Source: Corynebacterium sp.
GTDB taxonomy: Bacteria; Actinomycetota; Actinomycetes; Mycobacteriales; Mycobacteriaceae
DNA length: 22,077 bases
Assembly (NCBI GenBank): GCA_030450335.1
Contig: JAKDIS010000033.1
Coordinates: 1-22,077 of the forward strand
Direction of reading: 5' to 3'
Position 1 is the stretch's first letter; each line of letters begins with the position of its first letter. Position numbers and translations under genes: made by a program. A model generated the notes under the pieces. It worked only from the letters and a program-made list of their open reading frames with translations, searched no databases and had not been told where the DNA came from. Below, piece after piece: positions 1 to 7,105 of the stretch.

Positions 1-1
1 C

Positions 2-904
2 GGCCCTGAGACAGGCACAGAGACAGGCCCCGAGACAGGCACTGACGACGCCCGGACCCTGGCAGGCGACGACCTCACCCTCGGCTACGGCCGCTCCACG
101 GTGGTCCACGGGGTCTCGGTCACCCTCGAGCCCGGCACGGTCACCGCGCTCGTCGGCCCGAACGGTTCCGGCAAGTCCACGCTGCTGCGCTCCCTGGCAC
201 GCCTGCACCCGGTCGATCAGGGCAGCGTCCGGCTCGGCGACGGTGAGACCGCCCGCGACGTCCACCTGCTCAGCCCCCGCGAGTTCGCCACCCGCGTCAC
301 CCTCTTCTCCCAGTCGCGTCCCACCCCGGACGGGCTGAGCGTGCGCGAGGTCGTCAGCTTCGGACGCCACCCGCACCGGCGTCGCTTCGCCGGGCTCGGC
401 GCCGAGGACGTCGCCGCCGTCGACCACGCCCTGCAGGTCACGGGCATGGCCGACAAGGCCGACCGCAGCGCCGGCGAACTCTCCGGCGGCGAGGTCCAGC
501 GCGCCTGGCTGGCCGCCTGCCTCGCCCAGGACACCGGCGTGGTCCTGCTCGACGAGCCCACCAACCACCTCGACCTGCGCTTCCAGACCGAGATCCTCGA
601 CCTCGTCCGCGACCTCGCGGACGGGGCCGACGGCACCGGCGGCACTAGCGGCGACCAGCCCGTCACCATCGGCGTCGTCCTGCACGACCTCGACCACGCC
701 CTGCGCGTCGCCGACCGGCTCGTCCTGCTCGCCGGCGGCCGCGTGCTGGCCACCGGGCCACCGCAGGACGTCCTGACCGCCGACAACATCGCCGCCGCCT
801 ACGACATCCCCGTCGACGTCGGTGTGGACCCCCGCACCGGCCGCCTGCGCATCGACCCCATCGGACGACACGCCGACCGCGGACGCGTCCGCACCACCCC
901 CTGA
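2..904 (+). CDS. Iron-siderophore ABC transporter ATP-binding protein (5' partial)
   Basis: This is the cytoplasmic ATPase of a FepC/FhuC-type importer that powers uptake of ferric siderophores. Motifs in order are Walker A GPNGSGKST (nt 155-181, Lys at 173), signature LSGGEVQ (479-499), Walker B LLDEPTNHLD with Asp at 551 and Glu at 554, and the H-loop His at 683. The frame is open to the left edge. The family's first strand (AGDDLTLGYG) begins near nt 62 and no ATG, GTG or TTG codon precedes it in frame, so the start lies outside the window and the GTG at 101 is too late. The visible N-terminus carries an E-T-G-x tetrapeptide repeat, unusual for this family. The gene ends 10 nt before the binding-protein start, so the two are probably co-transcribed. 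The family is clear; the siderophore is unknown. Confidence 0.94.
   Translation, partial: GPETGTETGPETGTDDARTLAGDDLTLGYGRSTVVHGVSVTLEPGTVTALVGPNGSGKSTLLRSLARLHPVDQGSVRLGDGETARDVHLLSPREFATRVTLFSQSRPTPDGLSVREVVSFGRHPHRRRFAGLGAEDVAAVDHALQVTGMADKADRSAGELSGGEVQRAWLAACLAQDTGVVLLDEPTNHLDLRFQTEILDLVRDLADGADGTGGTSGDQPVTIGVVLHDLDHALRVADRLVLLAGGRVLATGPPQDVLTADNIAAAYDIPVDVGVDPRTGRLRIDPIGRHADRGRVRTTP
8..43 (+). repeat. Three 12-nt in-frame tandem repeats (E-T-G-x)
   Basis: GAGACAGGC recurs at 8-16, 20-28 and 32-40, each followed by a variable codon. In the ATPase frame this reads ETGT-ETGP-ETGT. It lies N-terminal to the ABC fold and probably forms a flexible tail. More copies may lie left of the window. 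Confidence 0.8.
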
Positions 905-914
905 AAGGACCACC

Positions 915-2057
915 ATGCACCTCCCGAGAAGCCGCCGCTTCCCCGCCCGATTCCCGGCCCGATTCCCGGCGACAGCCACCGCGCTCACCGCCGCCGTCGC
1001 CACCGCGACGCTCACCCTCGCCGCCTGCGGCACCACCGACACAGGCTCGTCCGACGGTGACTCCGAGGCACCGACCTCCAACGCCGAGGGCTGCGACGCC
1101 GACGTCGAGACCAGCACCGACCCGGTGTCGATGACCGACGGCCTGGGCCGCACCGTGGAACTCGACAAGCCCGCCAGCCGCGTCGCCGTGCTGGAGTGGC
1201 AGGAGATCGAGGACGCGATCAGCCTCTGCGTCGACCCCGTCGCCGTGGCGTCCCCCGACGACTACGGCACCTACGTCAGCGCCGAGGCCCTGCCGGACGA
1301 CGTCGTCAACGCCGGTGAGCGCGGTGAACCCGACCTCGACGCCATCTACGGCGCCGACCCCGACCTCATCATCGTCGAGGCCTACAGCGAGGACGACGCC
1401 GTGCTCACCCAGCTCGAGGACCGCGACGTGCCCGTCCTGGCCGTCACCGGCGCGGACGCCGAGGACCAGATCGGCACCGTGAAGAACACCCTGTCCATGA
1501 TCGGTGAGGCCACCGGGCGTTCCGCGCGTGCCGAGGAGGTCAACCAGGAGTTCGACGACCACCTCGCCGCCGCCCGCGAGGAGCTGGCCGACACCGTGGC
1601 CACCCTCGAGGACCGCGACCAGACCGACTTCCTCTACTTCGACGGCTGGGTCGAGAGCGGCAACCTCACCATCCGCCCCTACACCAGCGGCGCGCTGATG
1701 ACGCAGCTCGGCGAGGAGCTCGGCATGACCTCGGCCTGGACCGACGACGTCAACGAGTCCTACGGTGACGGCGGCGTCGACCCGGCGTACGGCCTGGCCC
1801 AGACCGACATCGAGGGCCTCACCGCCGTCGGCGACGCCAACCTGTTCTACACCGGCTCCCAGGGCGGCGCGGACGACTACGTCGCCGCCATGACGTCCAA
1901 CCCGATCTGGAACAACCTCTCCGCCGTGGAGGAGGACCACACCTACGAGTTCCCCAACGACCTGTGGGCCGCCGGCGGACCGCGCTCCTGCATCCAGCTG
2001 ATCGACGCCTTCGTCGAGGCCGTCAAGGCCGTCGAGGCTGCCTCCGACGCAGAGTGA
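915..2057 (+). CDS. Iron-siderophore ABC transporter substrate-binding lipoprotein
   Basis: This is a 380-residue lipoprotein that would capture the ferric siderophore outside the membrane and pass it to the permease encoded next door. The ATG at 915 is chosen because AAGGA (905-909) sits 5 nt upstream and a complete lipoprotein signal follows: an Arg-rich n-region, a hydrophobic stretch, and the lipobox L-A-A-C with Cys38 as the lipidated residue. The mature part has the periplasmic binding fold of FecB/FepB-type proteins, with the typical opening MTDGLGRTVELDKPASRVAV and the hinge region DPDLIIVEAYSEDD. Its TGA overlaps the permease GTG (GTGA), which suggests translational coupling. The signal peptide contains a triplicated F-P-A-R/T unit. 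The family is secure; the ligand cannot be read from the sequence. Confidence 0.95.
   Translation: MHLPRSRRFPARFPARFPATATALTAAVATATLTLAACGTTDTGSSDGDSEAPTSNAEGCDADVETSTDPVSMTDGLGRTVELDKPASRVAVLEWQEIEDAISLCVDPVAVASPDDYGTYVSAEALPDDVVNAGERGEPDLDAIYGADPDLIIVEAYSEDDAVLTQLEDRDVPVLAVTGADAEDQIGTVKNTLSMIGEATGRSARAEEVNQEFDDHLAAAREELADTVATLEDRDQTDFLYFDGWVESGNLTIRPYTSGALMTQLGEELGMTSAWTDDVNESYGDGGVDPAYGLAQTDIEGLTAVGDANLFYTGSQGGADDYVAAMTSNPIWNNLSAVEEDHTYEFPNDLWAAGGPRSCIQLIDAFVEAVKAVEAASDAE
939..974 (+). repeat. Three 12-nt tandem repeats in the signal peptide (FPAR/FPAR/FPAT)
   Basis: Units at 939-950, 951-962 and 963-974 differ at only a few bases and encode F-P-A-R, F-P-A-R, F-P-A-T at residues 9-20. Each full copy adds one positive charge to the n-region of the lipoprotein signal, so a copy-number change would alter charge without shifting the frame. 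Confidence 0.85.
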
Positions 2058-4174
2058 CACGGCAGGTGACCCGCGGCAGGACGCACGCCGCACCGCTCGT
2101 CGCGCCACTGGCGCTCATCGTCGCGCTCGTCGTGGCGATCACCGTCGTCGGACTGTGGCACCTCACCCAGGGCACCTCCGGACTGGGCATGCGTGAGCTG
2201 GTGCTCTACGCCGTCGGCCACCCGGACGCCCCGCAGAGCGTCAACGGTGTGCCGGTGGACAGCGTGCTGTCGGGTTCGCGGGTGCCACGCCTGCTCGCCG
2301 GGATCACCGTCGGATTCGCCCTGGGTGTCGCCGGCATCCTGCTGCAGTCGGTGACCCGCAACCAGCTGGCCTCCCCCGACACCCTCGCGGTCACCGCCGG
2401 CTCCTACGTGGCACTGACCGCGGTGGCGGCGTTCGGTCTCACCGTGCCGTTCTGGGCGTCCGGCCTGGTCGCCTTCTGCGGTGGCCTGGCCAGCGCGGCC
2501 CTGGTGCTCAGCCTCACCGGCGCCGGCTCCGGACGCGGCGGGGCCACCGGCACCACGAAACTCATCCTCGCCGGCTCGGCGATCGCCATGGCGCTCGACG
2601 CGGTCACCGGCATGCTGCTGATCCTGTTCAAGCAGAACACCACCGGCCTGTTCGCCTGGGGTTCCGGCTCCCTGTCACAGCTCAGCGTGGACGCCTCCGC
2701 CCGCGCCGTCCCGGTCATCGTGGCGGTGCTGCTCGCCGCCGTGCTGCTGTCGCGGCGTCTGGACGTCCTGTCCCTCGGCGACGACGACACCGCCACCACC
2801 CTCGGTGTGCCGGTGCGCGCCACGCGCACCATCGCCGTGGTGCTCGCCGTCCTGCTCACCGCCCTGTCCGTGACCGTCGCCGGGCCGCTGGGCTTCATCG
2901 GGCTCGGCGCGCCCGTGCTCGCCCGCCTGCTGTCGACGAAGGTGCCCGGACTGCGCCGCCATGCCGTGCTCATCCCGGTGACCGGGCTGGTCGGCGCCCT
3001 GATCGTCCTGCTCGCCGACGCACTGCTGCGCGCCGTGCTCGGCGCCGAACAGGCCGCGTCCATCCCCACCGGCATCCCCACCGCCCTGCTCGGCGCGGTG
3101 GTGATCGTGGTGCTGGCGATGCGCATGCGTGACCAGGGCGTGGTGCGCGCCGCGCGCGCCAACGCCGGTGCCCGCGGCGGGACGTCCACCCCCGCCCAGG
3201 CACGACGACGCTTCCTCGTCGTCCTGGTCGCCGCCGTGGTCCTGCTCGTCGCCGCGGTGGTCTACGGACTGCTCGCCGGCAGCCTGTGGCTGCGCCTCGG
3301 TGACATCGCCCTGTGGCTGCGCGACGCCGCCCCCGGACTCGTCGGCGGTGCCCTGGACACCCGCGCCCCGCGCGTGACCGCCGCAGTGCTGGCCGGTGCC
3401 GCCCTCGGCGTGGCGGGCACCGTGGTGCAGGGCACCGTGCGCAACCCGCTGGCCGAACCCGGGCTGCTCGGCATCACCGCCGGCGCGGGCCTGGGCGCGG
3501 TCATCGCCACCACCATGCTGCCCGGCTCCGGACGCACCGTGCTGGTGGCCCTCGCCGTGACCACCGGCCTGGCGACGTTCGCCCTGGTCGCTGCCCTGTC
3601 GTGGCGTGGTGGCCTGCTGCCCGACCGTTTCGTGCTCATCGGCATCGGCTGCGGCTACGGGATCTCCTCGGTGACCACCTTCCTGCTGCTGCGCGCCAAC
3701 CCCTACGACACCCCGCGCATCTTCACCTGGCTGTCCGGCACCACCTACGGCAGGACGTTCCCCGACGTGGTGCCCGTCGCCGTGGTGCTGCTGCTCACCC
3801 TGCCGGTGCTGCTGGCCATGCGCCGGCAGATCGACCTGATGTCCGTCGACGAGGACACCCCGCGCATCCTCGGCGTGCCCGTGGAACGCACCCGCCTGGG
3901 CCTGCTGACCCTGGCCGCCGTGCTCGCCGCGGTGAGCGTGGTGGCCGTCGGTGTCGTCGGCTTCGTGGGCCTGGTCGCCCCGCACCTGGCCCGCTCCCTG
4001 GTGGGAGGACGCCACGGGCGCGTCCTGCCGGTGGCGATGGTGCTCGGCGCGGCGATGGTCTGCCTCGCCGACGGGTTGGGCCGCTCCGTGATCGCGCCGG
4101 CCCAGATCCCCGCCGGCCTGATGATCGCCCTCGTCGGCGCGCCGTACTTCGTGTGGCTGCTGCGCCGCACGTGA
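2054..4174 (+). CDS. Fused two-domain FecCD-type siderophore ABC permease
   Basis: This 706-residue membrane protein carries two FecCD permease units in one chain, as FhuB does in E. coli; most actinobacterial siderophore importers use two separate permeases. The GTG at 2054 overlaps the TGA of the binding-protein gene; a GTG at 2066 is an alternative. Half 1 has LGVAGILLQSVTRNQLASP, the coupling-helix segment TLGVPVRATR and the motif GFIGLGAPVLARLL. Half 2, after a cytoplasmic linker near nt 3130-3210, has LGVAGTVVQGTVRNPLAEP, ILGVPVERTR and the canonical GFVGLVAPHLAR. In half 1 Val replaces the usual His of the APH motif, so the halves have diverged. About 18-20 membrane segments are expected. 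The chain would provide the whole channel of the importer. Confidence 0.95.
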   Translation: MTRQVTRGRTHAAPLVAPLALIVALVVAITVVGLWHLTQGTSGLGMRELVLYAVGHPDAPQSVNGVPVDSVLSGSRVPRLLAGITVGFALGVAGILLQSVTRNQLASPDTLAVTAGSYVALTAVAAFGLTVPFWASGLVAFCGGLASAALVLSLTGAGSGRGGATGTTKLILAGSAIAMALDAVTGMLLILFKQNTTGLFAWGSGSLSQLSVDASARAVPVIVAVLLAAVLLSRRLDVLSLGDDDTATTLGVPVRATRTIAVVLAVLLTALSVTVAGPLGFIGLGAPVLARLLSTKVPGLRRHAVLIPVTGLVGALIVLLADALLRAVLGAEQAASIPTGIPTALLGAVVIVVLAMRMRDQGVVRAARANAGARGGTSTPAQARRRFLVVLVAAVVLLVAAVVYGLLAGSLWLRLGDIALWLRDAAPGLVGGALDTRAPRVTAAVLAGAALGVAGTVVQGTVRNPLAEPGLLGITAGAGLGAVIATTMLPGSGRTVLVALAVTTGLATFALVAALSWRGGLLPDRFVLIGIGCGYGISSVTTFLLLRANPYDTPRIFTWLSGTTYGRTFPDVVPVAVVLLLTLPVLLAMRRQIDLMSVDEDTPRILGVPVERTRLGLLTLAAVLAAVSVVAVGVVGFVGLVAPHLARSLVGGRHGRVLPVAMVLGAAMVCLADGLGRSVIAPAQIPAGLMIALVGAPYFVWLLRRT

Positions 4175-4230
4175 GGAAGGGCGGGGCGCCGCCGGTGCCG
4201 CCCGCTACTCGCCGGCGGCACCGGCCTTCC
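4175..4230. terminator. Candidate bidirectional hairpin between convergent genes
   Basis: A perfect 12-bp inverted repeat pairs 4191-4202 (GCCGGTGCCGCC) with 4214-4225, with an 11-nt loop. GGAAGG (4175-4180) can also pair with CCTTCC (4225-4230), though it shares one base with the main stem. The structure covers the tail of the amidase gene, including its stop codon (4205-4207), and could end transcription from both sides. There is no U-tract, so intrinsic termination is an inference. Confidence 0.5.
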
Positions 4231-5104
4231 CGATCTCGCGGTCCTGCCGGTGCCCCTTGAGCACGGGCAGGCCCTTGCGGACCTTCTCCACGTGGTTCGG
4301 GTCGATGTCGACCATGAGGATCTGGGCGACGTAGCCGGTCTCCGCCAGGCGCGCCCCGCCCGGGCTGACGATCACGGAGTGGCCGATGCCCGTCGGCCCG
4401 TCGTTCTGCCCGTAACGGTCCGGGGAACCGGGACGCGCCTGACCGGCGGCGACCACGTAGCTGGTGGTGTCCAGCGCGCGGGCGGCGGTGAGCGTGCGCC
4501 ACTGGTCGAGCTTGCCCGGCCCGTCCGTCCACGCCGTGGGCACCACCATCACCGAGGCGCCGGCCTCCGCCAGGGCGTAGAAGTGCCCGGGGAAGCGGAT
4601 GTCGTAGCAGGTAGCCAGGCCGATGGTCACGCCGTTGACGTCGTAGGTGACCCGGCGGGTGCCGGGCTTGACGGTGTCGGACTCCCGGTAGCCGAAGGCG
4701 TCGAAGGTGTGGATCTTGTGGTAGTGCTCGGTTCCCCCGGGACCGGTGATGAGCAGGGTGTTGTGCACGCGGCGGAACTTGTTCGCCTCACCGGAGCCCT
4801 CCACCGGGTCGGTCTGCAACTCACCGGACGGCAGGCGGTACACGGTGTCGGCCGGGGTGAACATGCCGACCACGGCGGTGGTCCCGGCGTCCTTCGCGGC
4901 CTTCTCCACGGCGCGGGCGAACGGGCCGTCCAGCGGTTGGGCGATGATGTCGAGGCGTCCCGCGTCGAAGGGGAACATCGCAGCCTCAGGGAAGACCACC
5001 AGGTCAGCACCATTCTCGGCGGACCCGGCGATATAGGATCTGATTTTCTCGAGGTTCTTGTCGACGTCCGGCACGGAGTTCATCTGGATGACGGCGATGC
5101 GCAT
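4205..5104 (-). CDS. Nitrilase-superfamily carbon-nitrogen hydrolase (Nit/omega-amidase-like)
   Basis: This 299-residue cytoplasmic amidohydrolase has all three residues of the nitrilase triad: Glu40 (VVFPEAA), Lys130 (HYHKIHTFD) and Cys166 (ATCYDIRFPGHF). The CYDIRFP context and the HKIHTFD segment resemble the Nit1/Nit2 branch, whose members hydrolyse deaminated glutathione or alpha-ketoglutaramate; an amidase for another small amide is possible. The length fits the family (260-300). The ATG at 5104 follows a TACCCT box by 7 nt with no Shine-Dalgarno sequence, so the transcript is probably leaderless. It is divergent from the SulP gene with overlapping promoters and convergent with the siderophore operon. 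No neighbour identifies the substrate. Confidence 0.94.
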   Translation of the reverse strand: MRIAVIQMNSVPDVDKNLEKIRSYIAGSAENGADLVVFPEAAMFPFDAGRLDIIAQPLDGPFARAVEKAAKDAGTTAVVGMFTPADTVYRLPSGELQTDPVEGSGEANKFRRVHNTLLITGPGGTEHYHKIHTFDAFGYRESDTVKPGTRRVTYDVNGVTIGLATCYDIRFPGHFYALAEAGASVMVVPTAWTDGPGKLDQWRTLTAARALDTTSYVVAAGQARPGSPDRYGQNDGPTGIGHSVIVSPGGARLAETGYVAQILMVDIDPNHVEKVRKGLPVLKGHRQDREIGKAGAAGE

Positions 5105-5105
5105 G

Positions 5106-5134
5106 CTGCCAAGGGTACGTCACCGACCTAGGAT
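5106..5134 (+). promoter_or_regulatory. Promoter of the SulP gene, leaderless type
   Basis: The -35-like CTGCCA (5106-5111) and TAGGAT (5129-5134) are 17 bp apart, and TAGGAT lies 6 nt before the GTG start at 5141. There is no Shine-Dalgarno sequence. The element overlaps the divergent amidase promoter, so the two probably compete for polymerase. Confidence 0.6.
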
Positions 5135-5140
5135 TGTCGG
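5112..5140 (-). promoter_or_regulatory. Promoter of the amidase gene, leaderless type
   Basis: On the minus strand the -35-like CCGACA (5140-5135) is followed after 17 bp by TACCCT (5117-5112), then 7 nt to the ATG at 5104. The -35 element coincides with the presumed start site of the divergent SulP promoter. Confidence 0.55.
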
Positions 5141-6616
5141 GTGAGCTCCTCTCCCGCCGAACGTTCCCCGGCCAGCGTCCTGGGCGCGCTGCGCAGCCCG
5201 AAACTGCTCACCGTCGAGGTCCTCGGCGGGTTGGTGACCGCGTTCGCCCTGATCCCGGAGTCGTTGAGTTTCGCCATCGTGGCGGGCCTGGACCCGATGA
5301 TGGGCCTCTACGCGGCCTTCACCATGGCGTGCGTGACCGCGGTGCTGGGCGGACGCCCGGGCATGGTGTCCGGCGCGGCGGGTTCGATCGCCCTGGTCGT
5401 CTTCCCCGTCGCCCGCGACCACGGGGTGGAGTACCTGCTGGCCACGGTGATCCTCGGCGGTGTACTGCAGATGGTCATGGGTGCGCTCGGGGTGGCGAAG
5501 CTGATGCGGTTCATCCCGCGGTCGGTGATGGTGGGTTTCGTGGACGCGCTGGCGATCCTGATCTTCTCCGCGCAACTGCAGCACCTCTTCGACGTGCCGT
5601 GGCTGGTCTACCCGCTCACGGCCGTGGGCCTGCTGGTGATTATCGGCTTCCCACGGTTGACCTCGAAGTTCCCCGCGCCGTTGGCGTCGATCCTGCTGAT
5701 CACGCTGGCGGTGGTGGTCTTCGGCTGGGACGTGCCGACGGTGGGTGACCAGGGCGAACTGCCGTCGTCGTTCCCCGGCTTCGGGGTGCCGGACGTGCCG
5801 TTGTCGATGGGGACGCTGGGGATCATCGCCCCGTACGCGGTGGCGTTGGCGCTGGTGGGGCTGCTGGAGTCGTTGTTGACGGCGAAGCTGGTCGACGACC
5901 TCACGGACACCCACTCCGACAAGACCCGCGAGTCACTGGGCCAGGGTGTGGCGAACGTGGTCACCGGTTTCTTCGGCGGCATGGGCGGTTGCGCGATGAT
6001 CGGCCAGACGATGATCAACGTGAAGCAGGCCGGTGCGCGCACCCGGGTGAGTTCCTTCCTGGCCGGGGCGTTTCTGATCGTGTTGTCGGTGTCGCTGTCG
6101 GACGTGGTGGGGCGCATCCCGATGGCGGCGTTGGTGGCGGTGATGCTGGTGGTGGCGTTCACCACCTTCGACTGGAACAGTGTGCGCACTCTACGGGTGA
6201 TGCCGGTCTCCGAGACGGTGGTGCTGCTGGTCACGGTGGTGTCCACGGTGCTGACGGACAACCTGGCCGTCGGGGTGATTCTGGGTGTGCTCACCGCGAT
6301 GGTGGCCTTCGCCCGGCGCGTGGCGCACCTGACGCGCGTCGAGCGGGTCGGGGACACCGGTGCCGGCCGCTACCGGGTGACGGGCCAGCTGTTCTTCGCC
6401 TCGTCGAATGACCTGGTGTACCAGTTCGACTACGCCGGCGACCCGGCACAGGTCACGGTGGACTTCACCGACGCCACGGTGTGGGACTCCTCCACGGTGG
6501 CCGCGCTGCAGGGCGTGCGTGAGCAGTACGAACGCCGCGGCAAGTCGGTGACGTTCACGGGATTGGACGCCACGAGCCGCGCCTACGTGGAGCGGTTGGA
6601 GGGCCGTCTCGGCTGA
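5141..6616 (+). CDS. SulP-family anion transporter with C-terminal STAS domain
   Basis: This 491-residue membrane protein belongs to the SulP (SLC26-like) family of secondary anion carriers, which includes bacterial sulfate, bicarbonate and dicarboxylate transporters. The first helix region has the signature IPESLSFAIVAGLDPMMGLY, followed by GGRPGMVSGAAGSIALV. About 10-12 hydrophobic segments run to residue ~395. A STAS domain occupies residues ~410-491, with the SpoIIAA-like core DATVWDSSTVAAL. The GTG at 5141 is chosen because TAGGAT sits 6 nt upstream and the protein begins with a short cytoplasmic tail as expected. No sulfate-assimilation or carbonic anhydrase gene is nearby, so sulfate and bicarbonate cannot be told apart. 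The family assignment is firm. Confidence 0.94.
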   Translation: MSSSPAERSPASVLGALRSPKLLTVEVLGGLVTAFALIPESLSFAIVAGLDPMMGLYAAFTMACVTAVLGGRPGMVSGAAGSIALVVFPVARDHGVEYLLATVILGGVLQMVMGALGVAKLMRFIPRSVMVGFVDALAILIFSAQLQHLFDVPWLVYPLTAVGLLVIIGFPRLTSKFPAPLASILLITLAVVVFGWDVPTVGDQGELPSSFPGFGVPDVPLSMGTLGIIAPYAVALALVGLLESLLTAKLVDDLTDTHSDKTRESLGQGVANVVTGFFGGMGGCAMIGQTMINVKQAGARTRVSSFLAGAFLIVLSVSLSDVVGRIPMAALVAVMLVVAFTTFDWNSVRTLRVMPVSETVVLLVTVVSTVLTDNLAVGVILGVLTAMVAFARRVAHLTRVERVGDTGAGRYRVTGQLFFASSNDLVYQFDYAGDPAQVTVDFTDATVWDSSTVAALQGVREQYERRGKSVTFTGLDATSRAYVERLEGRLG

Positions 6617-6643
6617 GCGTGCCCCGGGTCGGTCGCCGAAGGT

Positions 6644-6652
6644 TTATCCACA
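6644..6652 (+). promoter_or_regulatory. DnaA box (TTATCCACA)
   Basis: This is an exact match to the classical DnaA box TTATCCACA, in the gap between the SulP gene and the EspC-like gene. A second box in the same orientation starts 43 bp downstream. Confidence 0.65.
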
Positions 6653-6686
6653 GCCCTGCGGGGTCGGAGGTGAAACCTGACGAAAG

Positions 6687-6695
6687 TTGTCCACA
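6687..6695 (+). promoter_or_regulatory. DnaA box (TTGTCCACA)
   Basis: This is an exact match to the actinobacterial DnaA box form TTGTCCACA, in the same orientation as the box at 6644-6652. The pair lies 50-100 bp upstream of a possible -10 box at 6745. No dnaA, dnaN or AT-rich unwinding element is present, so this is unlikely to be oriC. Confidence 0.65.
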
Positions 6696-6744
6696 GCTTT
6701 CCCGCCCCTGGGGACCACGCTTCCCCACGACCACCGCCGCGTCG

Positions 6745-6750
6745 TACTCT
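6745..6750 (+). promoter_or_regulatory. Candidate -10 box for the EspC-like/DUF1023 operon
   Basis: TACTCT lies 50 nt upstream of the ATG at 6800. The gene has a strong ribosome binding site, AGGAGG at 6790-6795, 4 nt before the start. No clear -35 element is seen. Confidence 0.4.
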
Positions 6751-6799
6751 CCTGGGACCGCAGGCAGCACCGCACCAGCGCATCAGCCCAGGAGGCACC

Positions 6800-7105
6800 A
6801 TGACCGTGTTCGGCATCGACCTGTCCCAGGTCAGAACCACCTCACAGGCGTTGGACGCCGAGGCGTCCGCGGTGGCCGGCGCCGCGCGCGCCGTCGCCGG
6901 CTCGCTGCCCGCGGCGTCCTGCCTGCCCGGGGGCCGGACGTTCGCCGCCCTGGCGGCGGGCACCACGCGGGTCGCCGAGGCCGTCGACGGGGAGTCGGTG
7001 GTGGTGGACGTCATCGCCACCGACCTGCTGACCTTCGCCGGGGTGGTCGGCACCGCCGAGCAGGACGCCGCGAGGTCCCTCTCCGGTACGGCGGGAGCGC
7101 GCTGA
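6800..7105 (+). CDS. Small EspC/WXG100-like protein (possible type VII secretion substrate or partner)
   Basis: This is a 101-residue, Ala-rich, predicted all-helical protein with no signal peptide or membrane segment. AGGAGG 4 nt upstream supports the ATG at 6800. The pattern (an N-terminal FGIDLSQVRTTSQALDAEA helix, a Gly/Pro break near the middle, a second long helix) resembles EspC (PF10824) and WXG100-type proteins that pair with type VII secretion partners. There is no central W-x-G and no C-terminal Y-x-x-x-D/E export signal, so the assignment rests on size, composition and context. Its TGA overlaps the ATG of the next gene (TGATG), whose product also starts with a WXG-like segment, so the two may form a helical complex. 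The coding call is firm; the family is tentative. Confidence 0.78.
   Translation: MTVFGIDLSQVRTTSQALDAEASAVAGAARAVAGSLPAASCLPGGRTFAALAAGTTRVAEAVDGESVVVDVIATDLLTFAGVVGTAEQDAARSLSGTAGAR

Noticed and set aside
663..2108. 481-residue minus-strand open frame opposite the binding-protein gene
   Set aside because: Val/Gly-rich shadow ending in a poly-Arg sequence, with no motifs. The plus strand encodes a complete lipoprotein with a ribosome binding site.
6617..6799. Chromosomal origin of replication
   Set aside because: Only two DnaA boxes, no AT-rich unwinding element and no dnaA or dnaN nearby.
6619..7104. Upstream extension of the DUF1023 hydrolase frame
   Set aside because: It runs through the DnaA boxes and the EspC-like gene in another phase and is low in motif content. 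The TGATG junction at 7103-7107 gives a natural start.
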